Shown: positions 48,693-57,040 of the stretch, piece after piece | How positions within the stretch are numbered: the stretch's first letter is position 1 | How the letters are laid out: each line of letters opens with the position of its first letter | From: Streptomyces pyxinicus | GTDB taxonomy: Bacteria; Actinomycetota; Actinomycetes; Streptomycetales; Streptomycetaceae | Direction of reading: 5' to 3' | NCBI RefSeq assembly: GCF_024753135.1 | Contig: NZ_JANUGP010000021.1 | Location: 79,553-143,552, forward strand | DNA length: 64,000 nucleotides | The notes under the pieces: model-generated | Seen by the model: only the letters and a program-made list of their open reading frames with translations | What the model was told of the DNA's origin: nothing | The model's database searches: none | Made by a program: the position numbers and the translations under genes

Positions 48693-51600
48693 ATGACCTC
48701 CATGCAGTTCCGCTTGCTCGGCCGTCTGGAGCTGGACAGCCGCCGAGGCGCGGTCGTCCTGCCCGGCGCCCTCTCCCGTGCGATCGTCGGCCGGCTCCTC
48801 CTCGCCGAGGGCGCCACCGTGCGACGCGACACCCTCATCGACGAGTTGTGGCAGGACCGCGAGGCGAAGGACCCGGTCAACGCGCTACAGGTACAGGTGG
48901 CCAAGACCCGCGCCGTTCTGGCCGCGCACGGTGAGGAAGGCCGGCTGCTGTTCGGGCACGGCGGCTACCGGCTGGTGCTGGAACCGGACGACGAGAGGGA
49001 CACCGCCCTGTTCGACGCCGCGGTCACGCGGGGCCGGGCCCACCTCGCCGCGGGGGAGCACCGCGAGGCCCTGGCCGCCTTCCGGCAGGGGGCGTCGCTG
49101 TGGCGCGGGTCCGCGCTGGAGGACCTGGAGGGGCCCGCTTTCGAGGCGGAGCGGGCCCGCCTGGAGGAACTGCGGCTGAGCACCCTGGAGGACAGCGCGA
49201 CGGCCGCGCTCGAACTCGGCCGGGCCGATGAACTCGTACCGGATCTGAAGGCCCAGGTGTCCCGCTCACCGCTGCGCGAGGGACTGCGCGGCCGCCTCAT
49301 GCTGGCGCTCTACCGCGCCGGACGCGTCGCCGAAGCCCTGGAGGCCTACGAGGAGGGGCGGCGGTTCCTCATGGCCGAGATCGGCGCCGTACCCTCCGCC
49401 GAACTGCGCTCCCTGCACGCCTTGATGGTGCGCCATGACACCTCCCTGAGCCCGGCCGCCGAGCCCGCCCGCACCACAGCCGGGGCCGTGCACGCCCCCG
49501 GCCCCGCGCCGGCGTCCGCCGCCCCGCTGCCCGCGGGCAACCTCAGCCCTTCCCTCGGGCCGTTCGTCGGCCGGCGCCGCGAACTGGGCGACCTGTCCGC
49601 CGCGGTCGGACGCGAGCGGCTGGTCACCGTACTCGGACCCGGAGGCGTAGGAAAGACCCGGCTGGCCCTGGAGGCCTGCGCCCGGCTTCAGCCGTCCAGC
49701 GACGGTGTCCGGTGGGTCGAACTGGCCTCGGCGGACGAGACCGACGTCATCGCGGCGGTCGCCGTCGCCCTGGGCCTGTCCGACGCCTCCGTCCGCCCCG
49801 ACCAGCCCCCGCACGACACCACGCACCGCCTCGTCTCCTTCCTCGCCGGCCGCGCGGTGATCCTGGTGCTCGACAACTGCGAGCACGTACTGGAACCCGT
49901 GGCCTCGCTGGTCGCGACCTTGCTCGGGCGCTGCCCCGCCCTGACGGTGCTGGCCACGAGCAGGGCGCCGCTCGGCATCCACGGCGAGGCGTTCCACGTC
50001 CTGGCACCGCTGCCCGACGACGAGGCGGCCGATCTCTTCAGCGCGCGGGCCGTCATGATCGACCCGTCCTTCGGTACGGAGGGCCCCGCGCGGCACGACA
50101 TCCGCTCCCTGTGCCGCAGGCTCGACGGCCTGCCGCTGGCCGTCGAACTGGCCGCGGCCCACATACGGATGCTGTCGGTCCAGGAGATCGAGGCGCGTCT
50201 CGACAACCGCTTCGCCCTGCTGGTCAAGGGCGAGCGCACCGCCCCGGCCCGGCACCGCACCCTGCGCGCCGTCCTCGACTGGAGCTACGCGCTGCTCGAC
50301 CCCGCCGAACAGAAGCTGCTGACCGAACTGTCCCTCTACGCCGGCGGCTGCTGTGTGGAGGTGGTCGAGACGGCCGCCCGGCTCGCCGGCGAGGACAGCA
50401 CCGAACTCCTCCACCTGCTCTCGCAGTTGGTCGACAAGTCCCTCCTCGTGCCGGTCCCCGGTGCGCACGGGACCCGGCTGCGGATGCTGGAGACGGTCCG
50501 CGAGTACGCGGGCGAGCGGCTCCGTGACGAGGGCAGAGCGGGGGAGGCCGAGGACCGCTTCACGCGCTGGGCCGTCCACTTCGTGGCCGAGGGCACCCGC
50601 AACCTCGCTTCCGGGGACCAGGCCCGGTGGGCCGACCGGCTCACCGAGGAGTCCGCCAACATCAAGGCCGCCTCCGACTTGTTGAAAGCCCGGTCGCGCA
50701 CCGTCACCTGCCTGCTGCTGGAAGCGCGGCTCGGCTACTACTGGTTCATCAGCGGCCGTGAGGAGGAGGGCATCGATCGCCTCCGGCGCGGCCTGCGCGC
50801 ATACGACACGACGCTCGCGGCGCCGCAGACGGCACCGGGCGAGCAGCCCCCGGCACCGGTCGAGGACGAGGAATGGGCGCTCTTCTACACCATCGCGTGG
50901 CTCGCCTGGCTCAACCACGTCGCCGGCCGGCACGAGGAGGCCGGCTCCTTCATCGAGCGGCACGAGGCGGCCTGGCACCACGCGAGGAACCCCGCGCTCG
51001 CCGTCGTCGGACCGTGTTACGACACCCTGCACGCGATGCTGAACGGGTACGACAACGTGGCGGAACTCTTCGCCCGCGCCGAGTCCGTCGTCCGGGACAC
51101 CGACTTCCACTGGGAGCGGGCCGTCCTCCAGACGAACTGGTCGACGTACTGCCTCCAGCACGGCGACGTCGAGGGCGCCCGGCGGCACGGACTGATCGCG
51201 GTGTCCGCGTCCCGGGCCGCGGGCGACGACTTCGCGCGCGCCTTCTCGCTCATGCTCTGCGGCGACGCGGACGAGAGCGACGGCCTGCGCGAACGCGCCC
51301 GTGACCAGTGGGCCGAGGCGGCGCGCGTGCTGCGTCCCATCGGGGCCCGCGCCCGCTACGCGTACGTCGTCCTCAGGATCGTCTTCCTGGACCTGTCCGA
51401 GGGCGCCTTCGCCGAGGCGGAGCGGCGGCTGGTGGAGGCGGTGCGGATCGCCCACGAACTGAGCGCGGACGACCTCCTGGCGGCCACGGCCGGCCTGCGC
51501 GGGTTCCTCGCGCTGCACGGCCGCGACTTCGGCGCCGCGCAGACGATCCTCCGCGGCGTCTGGGAGTCCCCGGCCGCGCCACTGGACCGCCGGGCGGTGG

Positions 51601-51854
51601 CCGCCGCCGGTCTCGCCGCCGTAGCGCTGTGCGACTCGGCGGATCCCCGGGCCCGGGACACCGCCGCGCTGTGGGCCGACCGGGCCCGGGAGGCGCACGG
51701 CCGGGTGCTCGAACCCCTCGCCCGGCGCGCCATCGGCGTCCTGCTGGAGCGGCTCGACGCCTGCCGGTCGGCCGGCGGTGCCGCCGCGGTCGACGTGAGC
51801 ACGGTCCACGGCTGGCTCGCCGCCACGCCCTCTGTGCTGGCGTGCTTCTGCTGA
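48693..51854 (+). CDS. BTAD-ATPase regulator (SARP family, large form)
   Basis: The 1053-residue product opens with an OmpR-like winged helix (MQFRLLGRLELDSRRG, LIDELWQDREAKDPVNALQV) and a BTAD domain (about 95-245; REGLRGRLMLALYRAGRVAE). An AAA/NB-ARC-like ATPase (about 290-600) follows, with Walker A GPGGVGKTRLALE, Walker B AVILVLDNCEHVLE, LDGLPLAVELAAAHI and VLDWSYALLDPAEQ. A long helical, TPR-like tail completes it. This resembles the COG3903 predicted-ATPase regulators. The ATG at 48693 was preferred over the upstream frame from 48459, which is low-complexity. The targets are unknown; it could govern neighbouring secreted-protein genes. Confidence 0.88.
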   Translation: MTSMQFRLLGRLELDSRRGAVVLPGALSRAIVGRLLLAEGATVRRDTLIDELWQDREAKDPVNALQVQVAKTRAVLAAHGEEGRLLFGHGGYRLVLEPDDERDTALFDAAVTRGRAHLAAGEHREALAAFRQGASLWRGSALEDLEGPAFEAERARLEELRLSTLEDSATAALELGRADELVPDLKAQVSRSPLREGLRGRLMLALYRAGRVAEALEAYEEGRRFLMAEIGAVPSAELRSLHALMVRHDTSLSPAAEPARTTAGAVHAPGPAPASAAPLPAGNLSPSLGPFVGRRRELGDLSAAVGRERLVTVLGPGGVGKTRLALEACARLQPSSDGVRWVELASADETDVIAAVAVALGLSDASVRPDQPPHDTTHRLVSFLAGRAVILVLDNCEHVLEPVASLVATLLGRCPALTVLATSRAPLGIHGEAFHVLAPLPDDEAADLFSARAVMIDPSFGTEGPARHDIRSLCRRLDGLPLAVELAAAHIRMLSVQEIEARLDNRFALLVKGERTAPARHRTLRAVLDWSYALLDPAEQKLLTELSLYAGGCCVEVVETAARLAGEDSTELLHLLSQLVDKSLLVPVPGAHGTRLRMLETVREYAGERLRDEGRAGEAEDRFTRWAVHFVAEGTRNLASGDQARWADRLTEESANIKAASDLLKARSRTVTCLLLEARLGYYWFISGREEEGIDRLRRGLRAYDTTLAAPQTAPGEQPPAPVEDEEWALFYTIAWLAWLNHVAGRHEEAGSFIERHEAAWHHARNPALAVVGPCYDTLHAMLNGYDNVAELFARAESVVRDTDFHWERAVLQTNWSTYCLQHGDVEGARRHGLIAVSASRAAGDDFARAFSLMLCGDADESDGLRERARDQWAEAARVLRPIGARARYAYVVLRIVFLDLSEGAFAEAERRLVEAVRIAHELSADDLLAATAGLRGFLALHGRDFGAAQTILRGVWESPAAPLDRRAVAAAGLAAVALCDSADPRARDTAALWADRAREAHGRVLEPLARRAIGVLLERLDACRSAGGAAAVDVSTVHGWLAATPSVLACFC

Positions 51855-51886
51855 GGCGGCCGTCCGACCCGCGCCGCACCATGCGA

Positions 51887-51920
51887 GTGGCCCCCCGCAC
51901 ACGGCTGCGCGAGGGGCCAC
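51887..51920. terminator. Terminator between the BTAD-ATPase and lipoprotein genes
   Basis: GTGGCCCC/GGGGCCAC arms (8 bp) around an 18-nt loop in a 91-bp gap between convergent genes. Confidence 0.55.
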
Positions 51921-51945
51921 CGGTGAACCCGGATACCGGTCCGGG

Positions 51946-53097
51946 TCAGCCGGCGAAGCGGATCGACTTGATGGTGCCGATGCCCAGCGCGTCCAGGTCG
52001 GCGACATTGCTGTCGATCACCTTCGACCTGCCGGTGCAGTTGTCACCCGACCACACCTTCGCGGAGCCCGAGAGGGAGACGGAGCCGCCGAACCGCACGG
52101 CCTGGCAGCCGGGACCGCCCACCCCTTGGGCCGGCTCACCGAAGTTCGGCGCGTCGAAGAAGGTGGCGTTCGCGGCGGCCGAGGCGGTCGGGCTGGGACT
52201 GCCGGTCGACTCGCCGGAGGCGAAGCCGATGGACTTGACCGGGCCGATGCCCAGCGCGTTCAGGTCCTTGACGTTCTTGTCGACGCGCGCGGACCTGCCG
52301 GTGCAGTTGTCGCCGGACCACACCGTCGCGAAACCGGTGAGGGAGACGGAGCCGTTGAACCGGACGGGCTTGCACCCCGGACCGACGATCCCCTCGGCCG
52401 GCTCGGCGAAGTCGGCCGAGTCGAAGAACGTGGCACTGGTGGCCGCCGGGGTGGTGGCGGGACCGGACGGCAGCGGCGGGACGGCACCCTTGCCGCCGCC
52501 CTTCCGACCCGCGCGCTGCCCGTCCGGGGTCACCCCGAACCAGGTGCCGTTGCGCCCCTGCCCGTTGGTGTCACCGGCCTTCGTGTCCTGGCTGAACAGA
52601 TAGACCGGGCTGCCGCCGATCGTCACCTGGAAGCCGCCATCCCGCCGGATGAACCCGACGTTCTCCTTCCTGACGCCGTCCAGGAACACCTTCCCGCCCG
52701 GAGCCACCAGGTACGGCGGCCACGTCGTGGCGCAGTCACCGGAGCAGTTCGACTTCGACGGGTCGGTCGCGTCCTTGTCGAATCGGTAGAGGACGAATCC
52801 GGCGCCGTTGATCGTCACCGGATTCAGGTCGCCGGCCTTTCCCGCGGAAAGCTGGACCCACTTACGCAGGACCGGCTTCGGATTCTTCGTCACCACACTC
52901 GGCGTGGCGTTGTCCGCGGTGTCGCCCTGAGTCAGATCGGCGCTGTTCTGCTTGGCCGTACCGGACAGGAACCGGAATCCGCTCGTGCCGACCGCGGCCG
53001 CGTCGTTCTTGGATTCACCGTCGCCGCCACCACAAGCGGAAAGCAGGAGTGCACCGGTCACGGCGGCTACGGCAGCCATGGTGCGCGTACGGAACAT
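51946..53097 (-). CDS. Lipoprotein with secreted-repeat domain and two crystallin-like repeats
   Basis: The 383-residue product has a lipoprotein signal (AAVAAVTGALLLSAC, lipobox LSAC). A Lipoprotein_15/COG4315 'secreted repeat' region (about 85-200) follows, with FVLYRFDKDATDPSKSNCSG and DCATTWPPYLV. The C-terminus has two homologous repeats of about 75 residues (about 222-300 and 308-383), each with ATFFD, PGC, VRF(N/G)GSVSL, VWSGDNCTGRS and LGIG. These resemble beta/gamma-crystallin or I36-inhibitor modules. COG4315 proteins are often under ECF sigma factors. The ATG at 53097 has AAGGGG upstream, and the 11-bp motif shared with the CHRD-DUF3455 gene is 72 bp upstream. Confidence 0.82.
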   Translation of the reverse strand: MFRTRTMAAVAAVTGALLLSACGGGDGESKNDAAAVGTSGFRFLSGTAKQNSADLTQGDTADNATPSVVTKNPKPVLRKWVQLSAGKAGDLNPVTINGAGFVLYRFDKDATDPSKSNCSGDCATTWPPYLVAPGGKVFLDGVRKENVGFIRRDGGFQVTIGGSPVYLFSQDTKAGDTNGQGRNGTWFGVTPDGQRAGRKGGGKGAVPPLPSGPATTPAATSATFFDSADFAEPAEGIVGPGCKPVRFNGSVSLTGFATVWSGDNCTGRSARVDKNVKDLNALGIGPVKSIGFASGESTGSPSPTASAAANATFFDAPNFGEPAQGVGGPGCQAVRFGGSVSLSGSAKVWSGDNCTGRSKVIDSNVADLDALGIGTIKSIRFAG

Positions 53098-53169
53098 CTA
53101 AATACCCCTTGGTAATCGGAACACCGAACAACCTCCGTCCCACACCGTCGCGGTGGGACGCTGACACTC

Positions 53170-53180
53170 GAATTACGGGC
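53170..53180 (-). promoter_or_regulatory. Second copy of the shared 11-bp motif, upstream of the secreted-repeat lipoprotein
   Basis: GCCCGTAATTC on the minus strand, 72 bp from the start codon and identical to the copy at 43581-43591. A GTG follows 2 bp downstream in both. Confidence 0.4.
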
Positions 53181-53256
53181 GTTTCACGGGAATGGTTCGC
53201 CGCATGATCAGCCGAGACGGTTCCGTGACCATGGATATGCGCGAGCCCTGGCAATG

Positions 53257-53298
53257 CGTCCGCCCTGCCCCCGGTACGGAACGGGAACAGGGCGGACG
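53257..53298 (-). terminator. Terminator after the O-methyltransferase gene
   Basis: CGTCCGCCCTG and CAGGGCGGACG form a perfect 11-bp stem with a 20-nt loop, 25 bp past the stop codon on the minus strand. Confidence 0.65.
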
Positions 53299-53323
53299 GA
53301 GATGCGCGGCGTCGGCGCGTGCG

Positions 53324-54376
53324 TCAGACGGCTTCCAGCTCGATCAGCGAGTACAGCGACCGTGTGGGACGGATGTCCGTACGCTTCCAGCCGGTGGCCG
53401 TGAAGAGCGCGTCGAACTCGCTGAGGTCACGCTCCTGGCCGCTGGAAACGGCCAACATGTTCATGTCGAGCACGGCGGCGGGGTCGGGCCCGTCGGTCGT
53501 CTCCCCGACCAGGGCCTCGATCACCAGCATGCGGGCGCCCGGCCGGGCCGCCTTGCGGCAGTTGGCGAGGATGGCCCGGCACTCGTCGTCCGACCAGTCG
53601 TGCAGGACCCACTTGAGCAGGTAGTAGTCGGCTTCCGGCACCTCGGCGAAGAAGTCTCCGGGAACCGGCGTGAAGCGGTCGCCGACACCGGCCTGGGCGG
53701 CCGCGCGCTCGGCGCCGGCCACCACGTGCGGGAGGTCGAACACCTGGCCCTGGAGGTGCGGGTGCGCCCGCAGGAGCGCGATGACCAGCGCGCCGTCCGC
53801 GCCCCCGAGGTCCACGACGCGCTTGGCCTCACCCAGGTCCAGCAGGGCGACCGTGTCCTCGACGACCAGTCCGGTCATGTTGGACATGGCCTTGGAGAAC
53901 AGTGCCGCCTCGGCGGGGTTCTTCCCGAAATAGTCGAACAGGTTCTCACCGAGGGCGAGTTCGCTGCCGTTGCCCCCCACCCGGACGGCCTCGGGGAAGA
54001 CCCCCCAGCTCCTCCAGTGGCCGGGGGCGCCCTGGGCGAGCGCCGCCTCGCGCAGCGAACTCGGCACGCCCTCGCGCAGCACCTGACCGAGCGGGGTGAG
54101 CGTGAAACGGCCCTCTCCCTCCTGGGCCAGCAGTCCGAGCGAGGCACAGGCCCGCATCAGACGGTAGGTGGTCGCCGGGTCACTGGTCTCCCGCCGCGCG
54201 ACGTCGTCCGCCGTACGGTCGCCGGCCGCGAGGTGGTCCGCGATCCGCAGATGGGCGGCCGCGCGCACCGTCTGCGCGACCCAGTGCCCGGTGAGCATCT
54301 GAAAGACGGTGTCGATATGACGGCCCGCTTCCGCCTCGGCGGGGGAGGGCTGGGCAAGGGCTCCGGAGAACGGCAT
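53324..54376 (-). CDS. SAM-dependent O-methyltransferase (Methyltransf_2 / hydroxyneurosporene type)
   Basis: The 350-residue product has an N-terminal winged-helix dimerisation domain (about 15-105; FQMLTGHWVAQTVRAAAHLR, IADHLAAGD, YRLMRACASLGLL). The SAM domain follows, with motif I VVDLGGADGALVIALL, GQVFDLPHV, VPGDFFAEVPEADYYLLKWV, the catalytic His in LHDWSDDECRAIL and RMLVIEALVGE. This is the pattern of small-molecule O-methyltransferases in polyketide and aromatic biosynthesis. The ATG at 54376 has GGAAC upstream. It lies downstream of an oxidoreductase on the same strand, separated by a hairpin, and is not clearly part of a cluster. Confidence 0.87.
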   Translation of the reverse strand: MPFSGALAQPSPAEAEAGRHIDTVFQMLTGHWVAQTVRAAAHLRIADHLAAGDRTADDVARRETSDPATTYRLMRACASLGLLAQEGEGRFTLTPLGQVLREGVPSSLREAALAQGAPGHWRSWGVFPEAVRVGGNGSELALGENLFDYFGKNPAEAALFSKAMSNMTGLVVEDTVALLDLGEAKRVVDLGGADGALVIALLRAHPHLQGQVFDLPHVVAGAERAAAQAGVGDRFTPVPGDFFAEVPEADYYLLKWVLHDWSDDECRAILANCRKAARPGARMLVIEALVGETTDGPDPAAVLDMNMLAVSSGQERDLSEFDALFTATGWKRTDIRPTRSLYSLIELEAV

Positions 54377-54430
54377 GTCGGTTCCTTCGAACGATGGGGG
54401 AATACGTGGTCATCGACGGCTACGGGCCAA

Positions 54431-54460
54431 GGAGGCCTCGGGTTCACCGCCCGAGGCTCC
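54431..54460 (-). terminator. Terminator after the quinone-oxidoreductase-type gene
   Basis: GCCTCGGG/CCCGAGGC (8 bp) extended by GGAG/CTCC, with a 7-nt loop. It lies between the oxidoreductase stop and the methyltransferase start. Confidence 0.55.
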
Positions 54461-54493
54461 TCACTGACGCGCGCCGCGGGTACGGACGGTGGT

Positions 54494-55543
54494 TCAGAAG
54501 CCGGTGAGCGTGGTCTTGCCGACCGCCTTGCCGGACTCCTGGAGGCGGTGCGCCCGGCGCAGGTTGGCGGCGTTGACCGGACCGAGGTCCTGGGTGGCGG
54601 TCGAGACGAGGTGGCCCGCGTCGACCAGGCGGGCCACCTGGGTCAGGATGTGGTGCTGTGCCGCCTGGTCGGATGTGCGGAACATCGATCGTGTGAACAT
54701 GAGCTCCCAGTGGAACGAGATGCTCTTCGGCTTGAGGACACCGACGGGCAGGCTCTCGAAGTCGTCGATGGCCACGATGTGCCCGAACGGCTTGAGCACC
54801 TCTGCGTAGGCGTCGAGGTTGCGGTCGGTGCCGGCGGTGCCGAAGACGTACTCCAGTCCGTCGGGCGCCACCTCCGCCAACTGCGGTGGCAGCGGCTGGT
54901 GATGGTCGACCACATGCCGGGCGCCCATCCGGCGCGCGAAATCGGCCGTCTCGGGACGGGAGGCGGTGCCGATGACCGTGAGACTGGTGAGGGCGCGCGC
55001 CAGTTGCGCCACCATGGCACCCACGCCGCCCGCCGCGGCGGTCACGAGCAGGCTGCCCGTCCGCTCCATGGGGCGCTCCCGCAGGTTCAGCCGCTCGAAG
55101 AGGCCCTCCCAGGCGGTGAGCGAGGTCAGGGGCAGCGCCGCCGCCTCGGTGAAGGTGAGGGTGGCGGGCTTGTGGGCGACAAGACGCTCGTCGACGGCGT
55201 GGAACGCGGAGTTCGCGCCGGGCCGGTCGAGAGCGCCCGCGTAGTAGACCTCGTCGCCGGGGGAGAACAGTTCGACCTCGCCGCCGACGGCGACGACGGT
55301 GCCGGCCGCGTCCCAGCCCAGCACCTTCGCCTCGCCGCCCGGGTCGGTGTTCTGCCGGACCTTGTAGTCCGCCGGGTTGAGGGCGATCGCCTCGACCTTC
55401 ACCAGCAGATCACGCGGCCCCGGCTCCGGCACGTCCAGTTCGACGTCGAGCAGACTCTCCGGATCGTCGGCCGGCAGGGGAGTGCGGTACGCCACGGCGG
55501 GCATCGTCTTCGGAATCTGGATCGGTGACTTGGCCTGGCTCAT
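54494..55543 (-). CDS. Zinc-binding-ADH-like NAD(P)H oxidoreductase (MDR superfamily)
   Basis: The 349-residue product has a GroES-like N-terminal half (LLVKVEAIALNPADYKVRQN, GWDAAGTVVAVGGEV, FSPGDEVYYAG). The nucleotide-binding half follows (GSLLVTAAAGGVGAMVAQLA, TVIGTASRPETADFARRMGA, HVVDHHQPLP). It lacks the structural zinc cysteine cluster, so it belongs to the quinone-oxidoreductase/ZADH-like branch that reduces double bonds or quinones with NADPH. The ATG at 55543 has AAAGGA upstream. It is a single gene on the minus strand downstream of the V8-like protease. Confidence 0.85.
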   Translation of the reverse strand: MSQAKSPIQIPKTMPAVAYRTPLPADDPESLLDVELDVPEPGPRDLLVKVEAIALNPADYKVRQNTDPGGEAKVLGWDAAGTVVAVGGEVELFSPGDEVYYAGALDRPGANSAFHAVDERLVAHKPATLTFTEAAALPLTSLTAWEGLFERLNLRERPMERTGSLLVTAAAGGVGAMVAQLARALTSLTVIGTASRPETADFARRMGARHVVDHHQPLPPQLAEVAPDGLEYVFGTAGTDRNLDAYAEVLKPFGHIVAIDDFESLPVGVLKPKSISFHWELMFTRSMFRTSDQAAQHHILTQVARLVDAGHLVSTATQDLGPVNAANLRRAHRLQESGKAVGKTTLTGF

Positions 55544-55632
55544 GAAAACGGTCCTTTCGTCTGTCTTTACCTCGGCCGCATCGCGCGACCGAATGATGGA
55601 ACACGGGTATCCCTTCACCGGCTTCCCAGCGG

Positions 55633-56733
55633 TCAGCCACGGCCGGCGAACTGTCCGCTGAGCGTCTCGTACATCGCCCGCGCCTCCCGCCCCAGACGCG
55701 GCCCGGCCAGCCAGCTCTGGTTGTCCGGACCGATGGAGGTGTTGCTGACCAGGGTCGGCTTGCCGTCCGTACCCTCGATGAACCAGCCGCCGCCCGAGGA
55801 ACCGCCGGTCATGGTGCAACCGGCCCGGTACAGCGAGGGCTGGTCGGCCTTGACGGACAGGCGCCCGGGCCGGGAACGGCACCGGAACATCCGCTCGCCG
55901 TCGAAGGGCTGCACAGCGGGATATCCCCACAGCTCCATGGCGGCGACGTCCTGAGTACGCGGAGCCGCGAAACCGAGGTCGGCCGCAGCGCCGACGCTCT
56001 CCTCCAGCGAGGCAGCGCCCGCCGCGTCCGTCCGCTTGACATGCAGCACCGCGAAATCGAAGGGCGAGCCGTCACCTCCGGTCGCCCGGCCCTGACTGAT
56101 CCACTGCGGTGACGTGCGGGCCCCGTCGGCCCACCACACTCCGAACGGAGCGAGCTGCTCGCGGCCCATCCCCGCGGTCCGTGTCGCGGCCGGGTCGTTG
56201 TAGGCGGGCACGAACACGATGTTCCGGTACCAGCCGCCACCCGCACCGGCATGGACACAGTGCCCGGCCGTCCACACCAGGTCGGAGGCGCCGGGCTGCG
56301 CCGGGTCGCTGACGACGGTGCCCGAACACACCGAGGGGCCGTCCGGGGTGTCGAAGAACAGCTTCCCGACGACCGGGGCGTTCTCCCGGTACGGCGCCGG
56401 AACCGGCTCGGCGGCCACCGGCGCCGGTTCGGGATCCGAGAGCCCCGGTTCGTCCACGCCGACGTCCTGGCGCACCGGACGATCGGAACTGCCGGACTTG
56501 CGCATCCGCTCGGGATTCCAGAGACCCTTGACGACCGGATTCAGGAAGGCGGAGTTGTCCCGCGCCCAGGTGGCCGGGTCCCAGTCACGCCAGTCGGCCG
56601 CCGCCCTGTCCGCCCGGCCGGACGATCCGGCGACGATCCGGCGCGGGAGATCGGTGAGGCCGGCCACCACGAGCAGCGCGACGGCACAGCCTACGGCGAT
56701 CACCAGGACAGCCTTCTTCCGCACGCTCTTCAC
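55633..56733 (-). CDS. Secreted V8/trypsin-like serine protease
   Basis: The 366-residue product has a signal-anchor (AVLVIAVGCAVALLVVAGL), a propeptide-like region with WARDNSAFLNPVVKGLW, and a chymotrypsin-fold protease. The triad is in place: His in LVWTAGHCVHAG, Asp in GSPFDFAVLHVK and Ser in GCTMTGGSSGGGWFIEGTDG. A Cys in GPSVCSGTVVSD probably pairs with one in the TAGHC block. It resembles the glutamyl-endopeptidase-like exported proteases of Streptomyces. The GTG at 56733 has GGAGG 6 nt upstream. Confidence 0.85.
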   Translation of the reverse strand: MKSVRKKAVLVIAVGCAVALLVVAGLTDLPRRIVAGSSGRADRAAADWRDWDPATWARDNSAFLNPVVKGLWNPERMRKSGSSDRPVRQDVGVDEPGLSDPEPAPVAAEPVPAPYRENAPVVGKLFFDTPDGPSVCSGTVVSDPAQPGASDLVWTAGHCVHAGAGGGWYRNIVFVPAYNDPAATRTAGMGREQLAPFGVWWADGARTSPQWISQGRATGGDGSPFDFAVLHVKRTDAAGAASLEESVGAAADLGFAAPRTQDVAAMELWGYPAVQPFDGERMFRCRSRPGRLSVKADQPSLYRAGCTMTGGSSGGGWFIEGTDGKPTLVSNTSIGPDNQSWLAGPRLGREARAMYETLSGQFAGRG

Positions 56734-56911
56734 GCCGCACCTCCGGGCGCGGTGGCTTTCGCCCGGCCCTTGGCCGGCGGGAGCACCACCCACACCGCGG
56801 GCGGCCGTACCGTACTGCCCGCAGACAGGCGTTCGTGTATCAGGGTGTCCACTTCCCATCGGTCCGGCCACGAAGGGCGTCCGCGTGTCCGCGGACGGAA
56901 ACGACTCGCAT

Positions 56912-56938
56912 GTGGCGGCATCCGGACGATGCCGCCAC
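56912..56938 (-). terminator. Terminator after the RTX-type gene, in a 307-bp gene-free stretch
   Basis: GTGGCGGCATC/GATGCCGCCAC form a perfect 11-bp stem with a 5-nt loop, about 100 bp past the RTX-gene stop. The rest of the gap (56734-57040) must hold the protease promoter, but no convincing hexamers were found, and no gene is seen. Confidence 0.6.
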
Positions 56939-57040
56939 GGTGCGTGCGGTACTACGTGGACATGGGGACCGCGGTTCACCTCGGCCGTGGTCACCTTGGA
57001 AGTGGCGTGGGCCGGTGAGAGGGACGGGCGGCGCGCCGCG

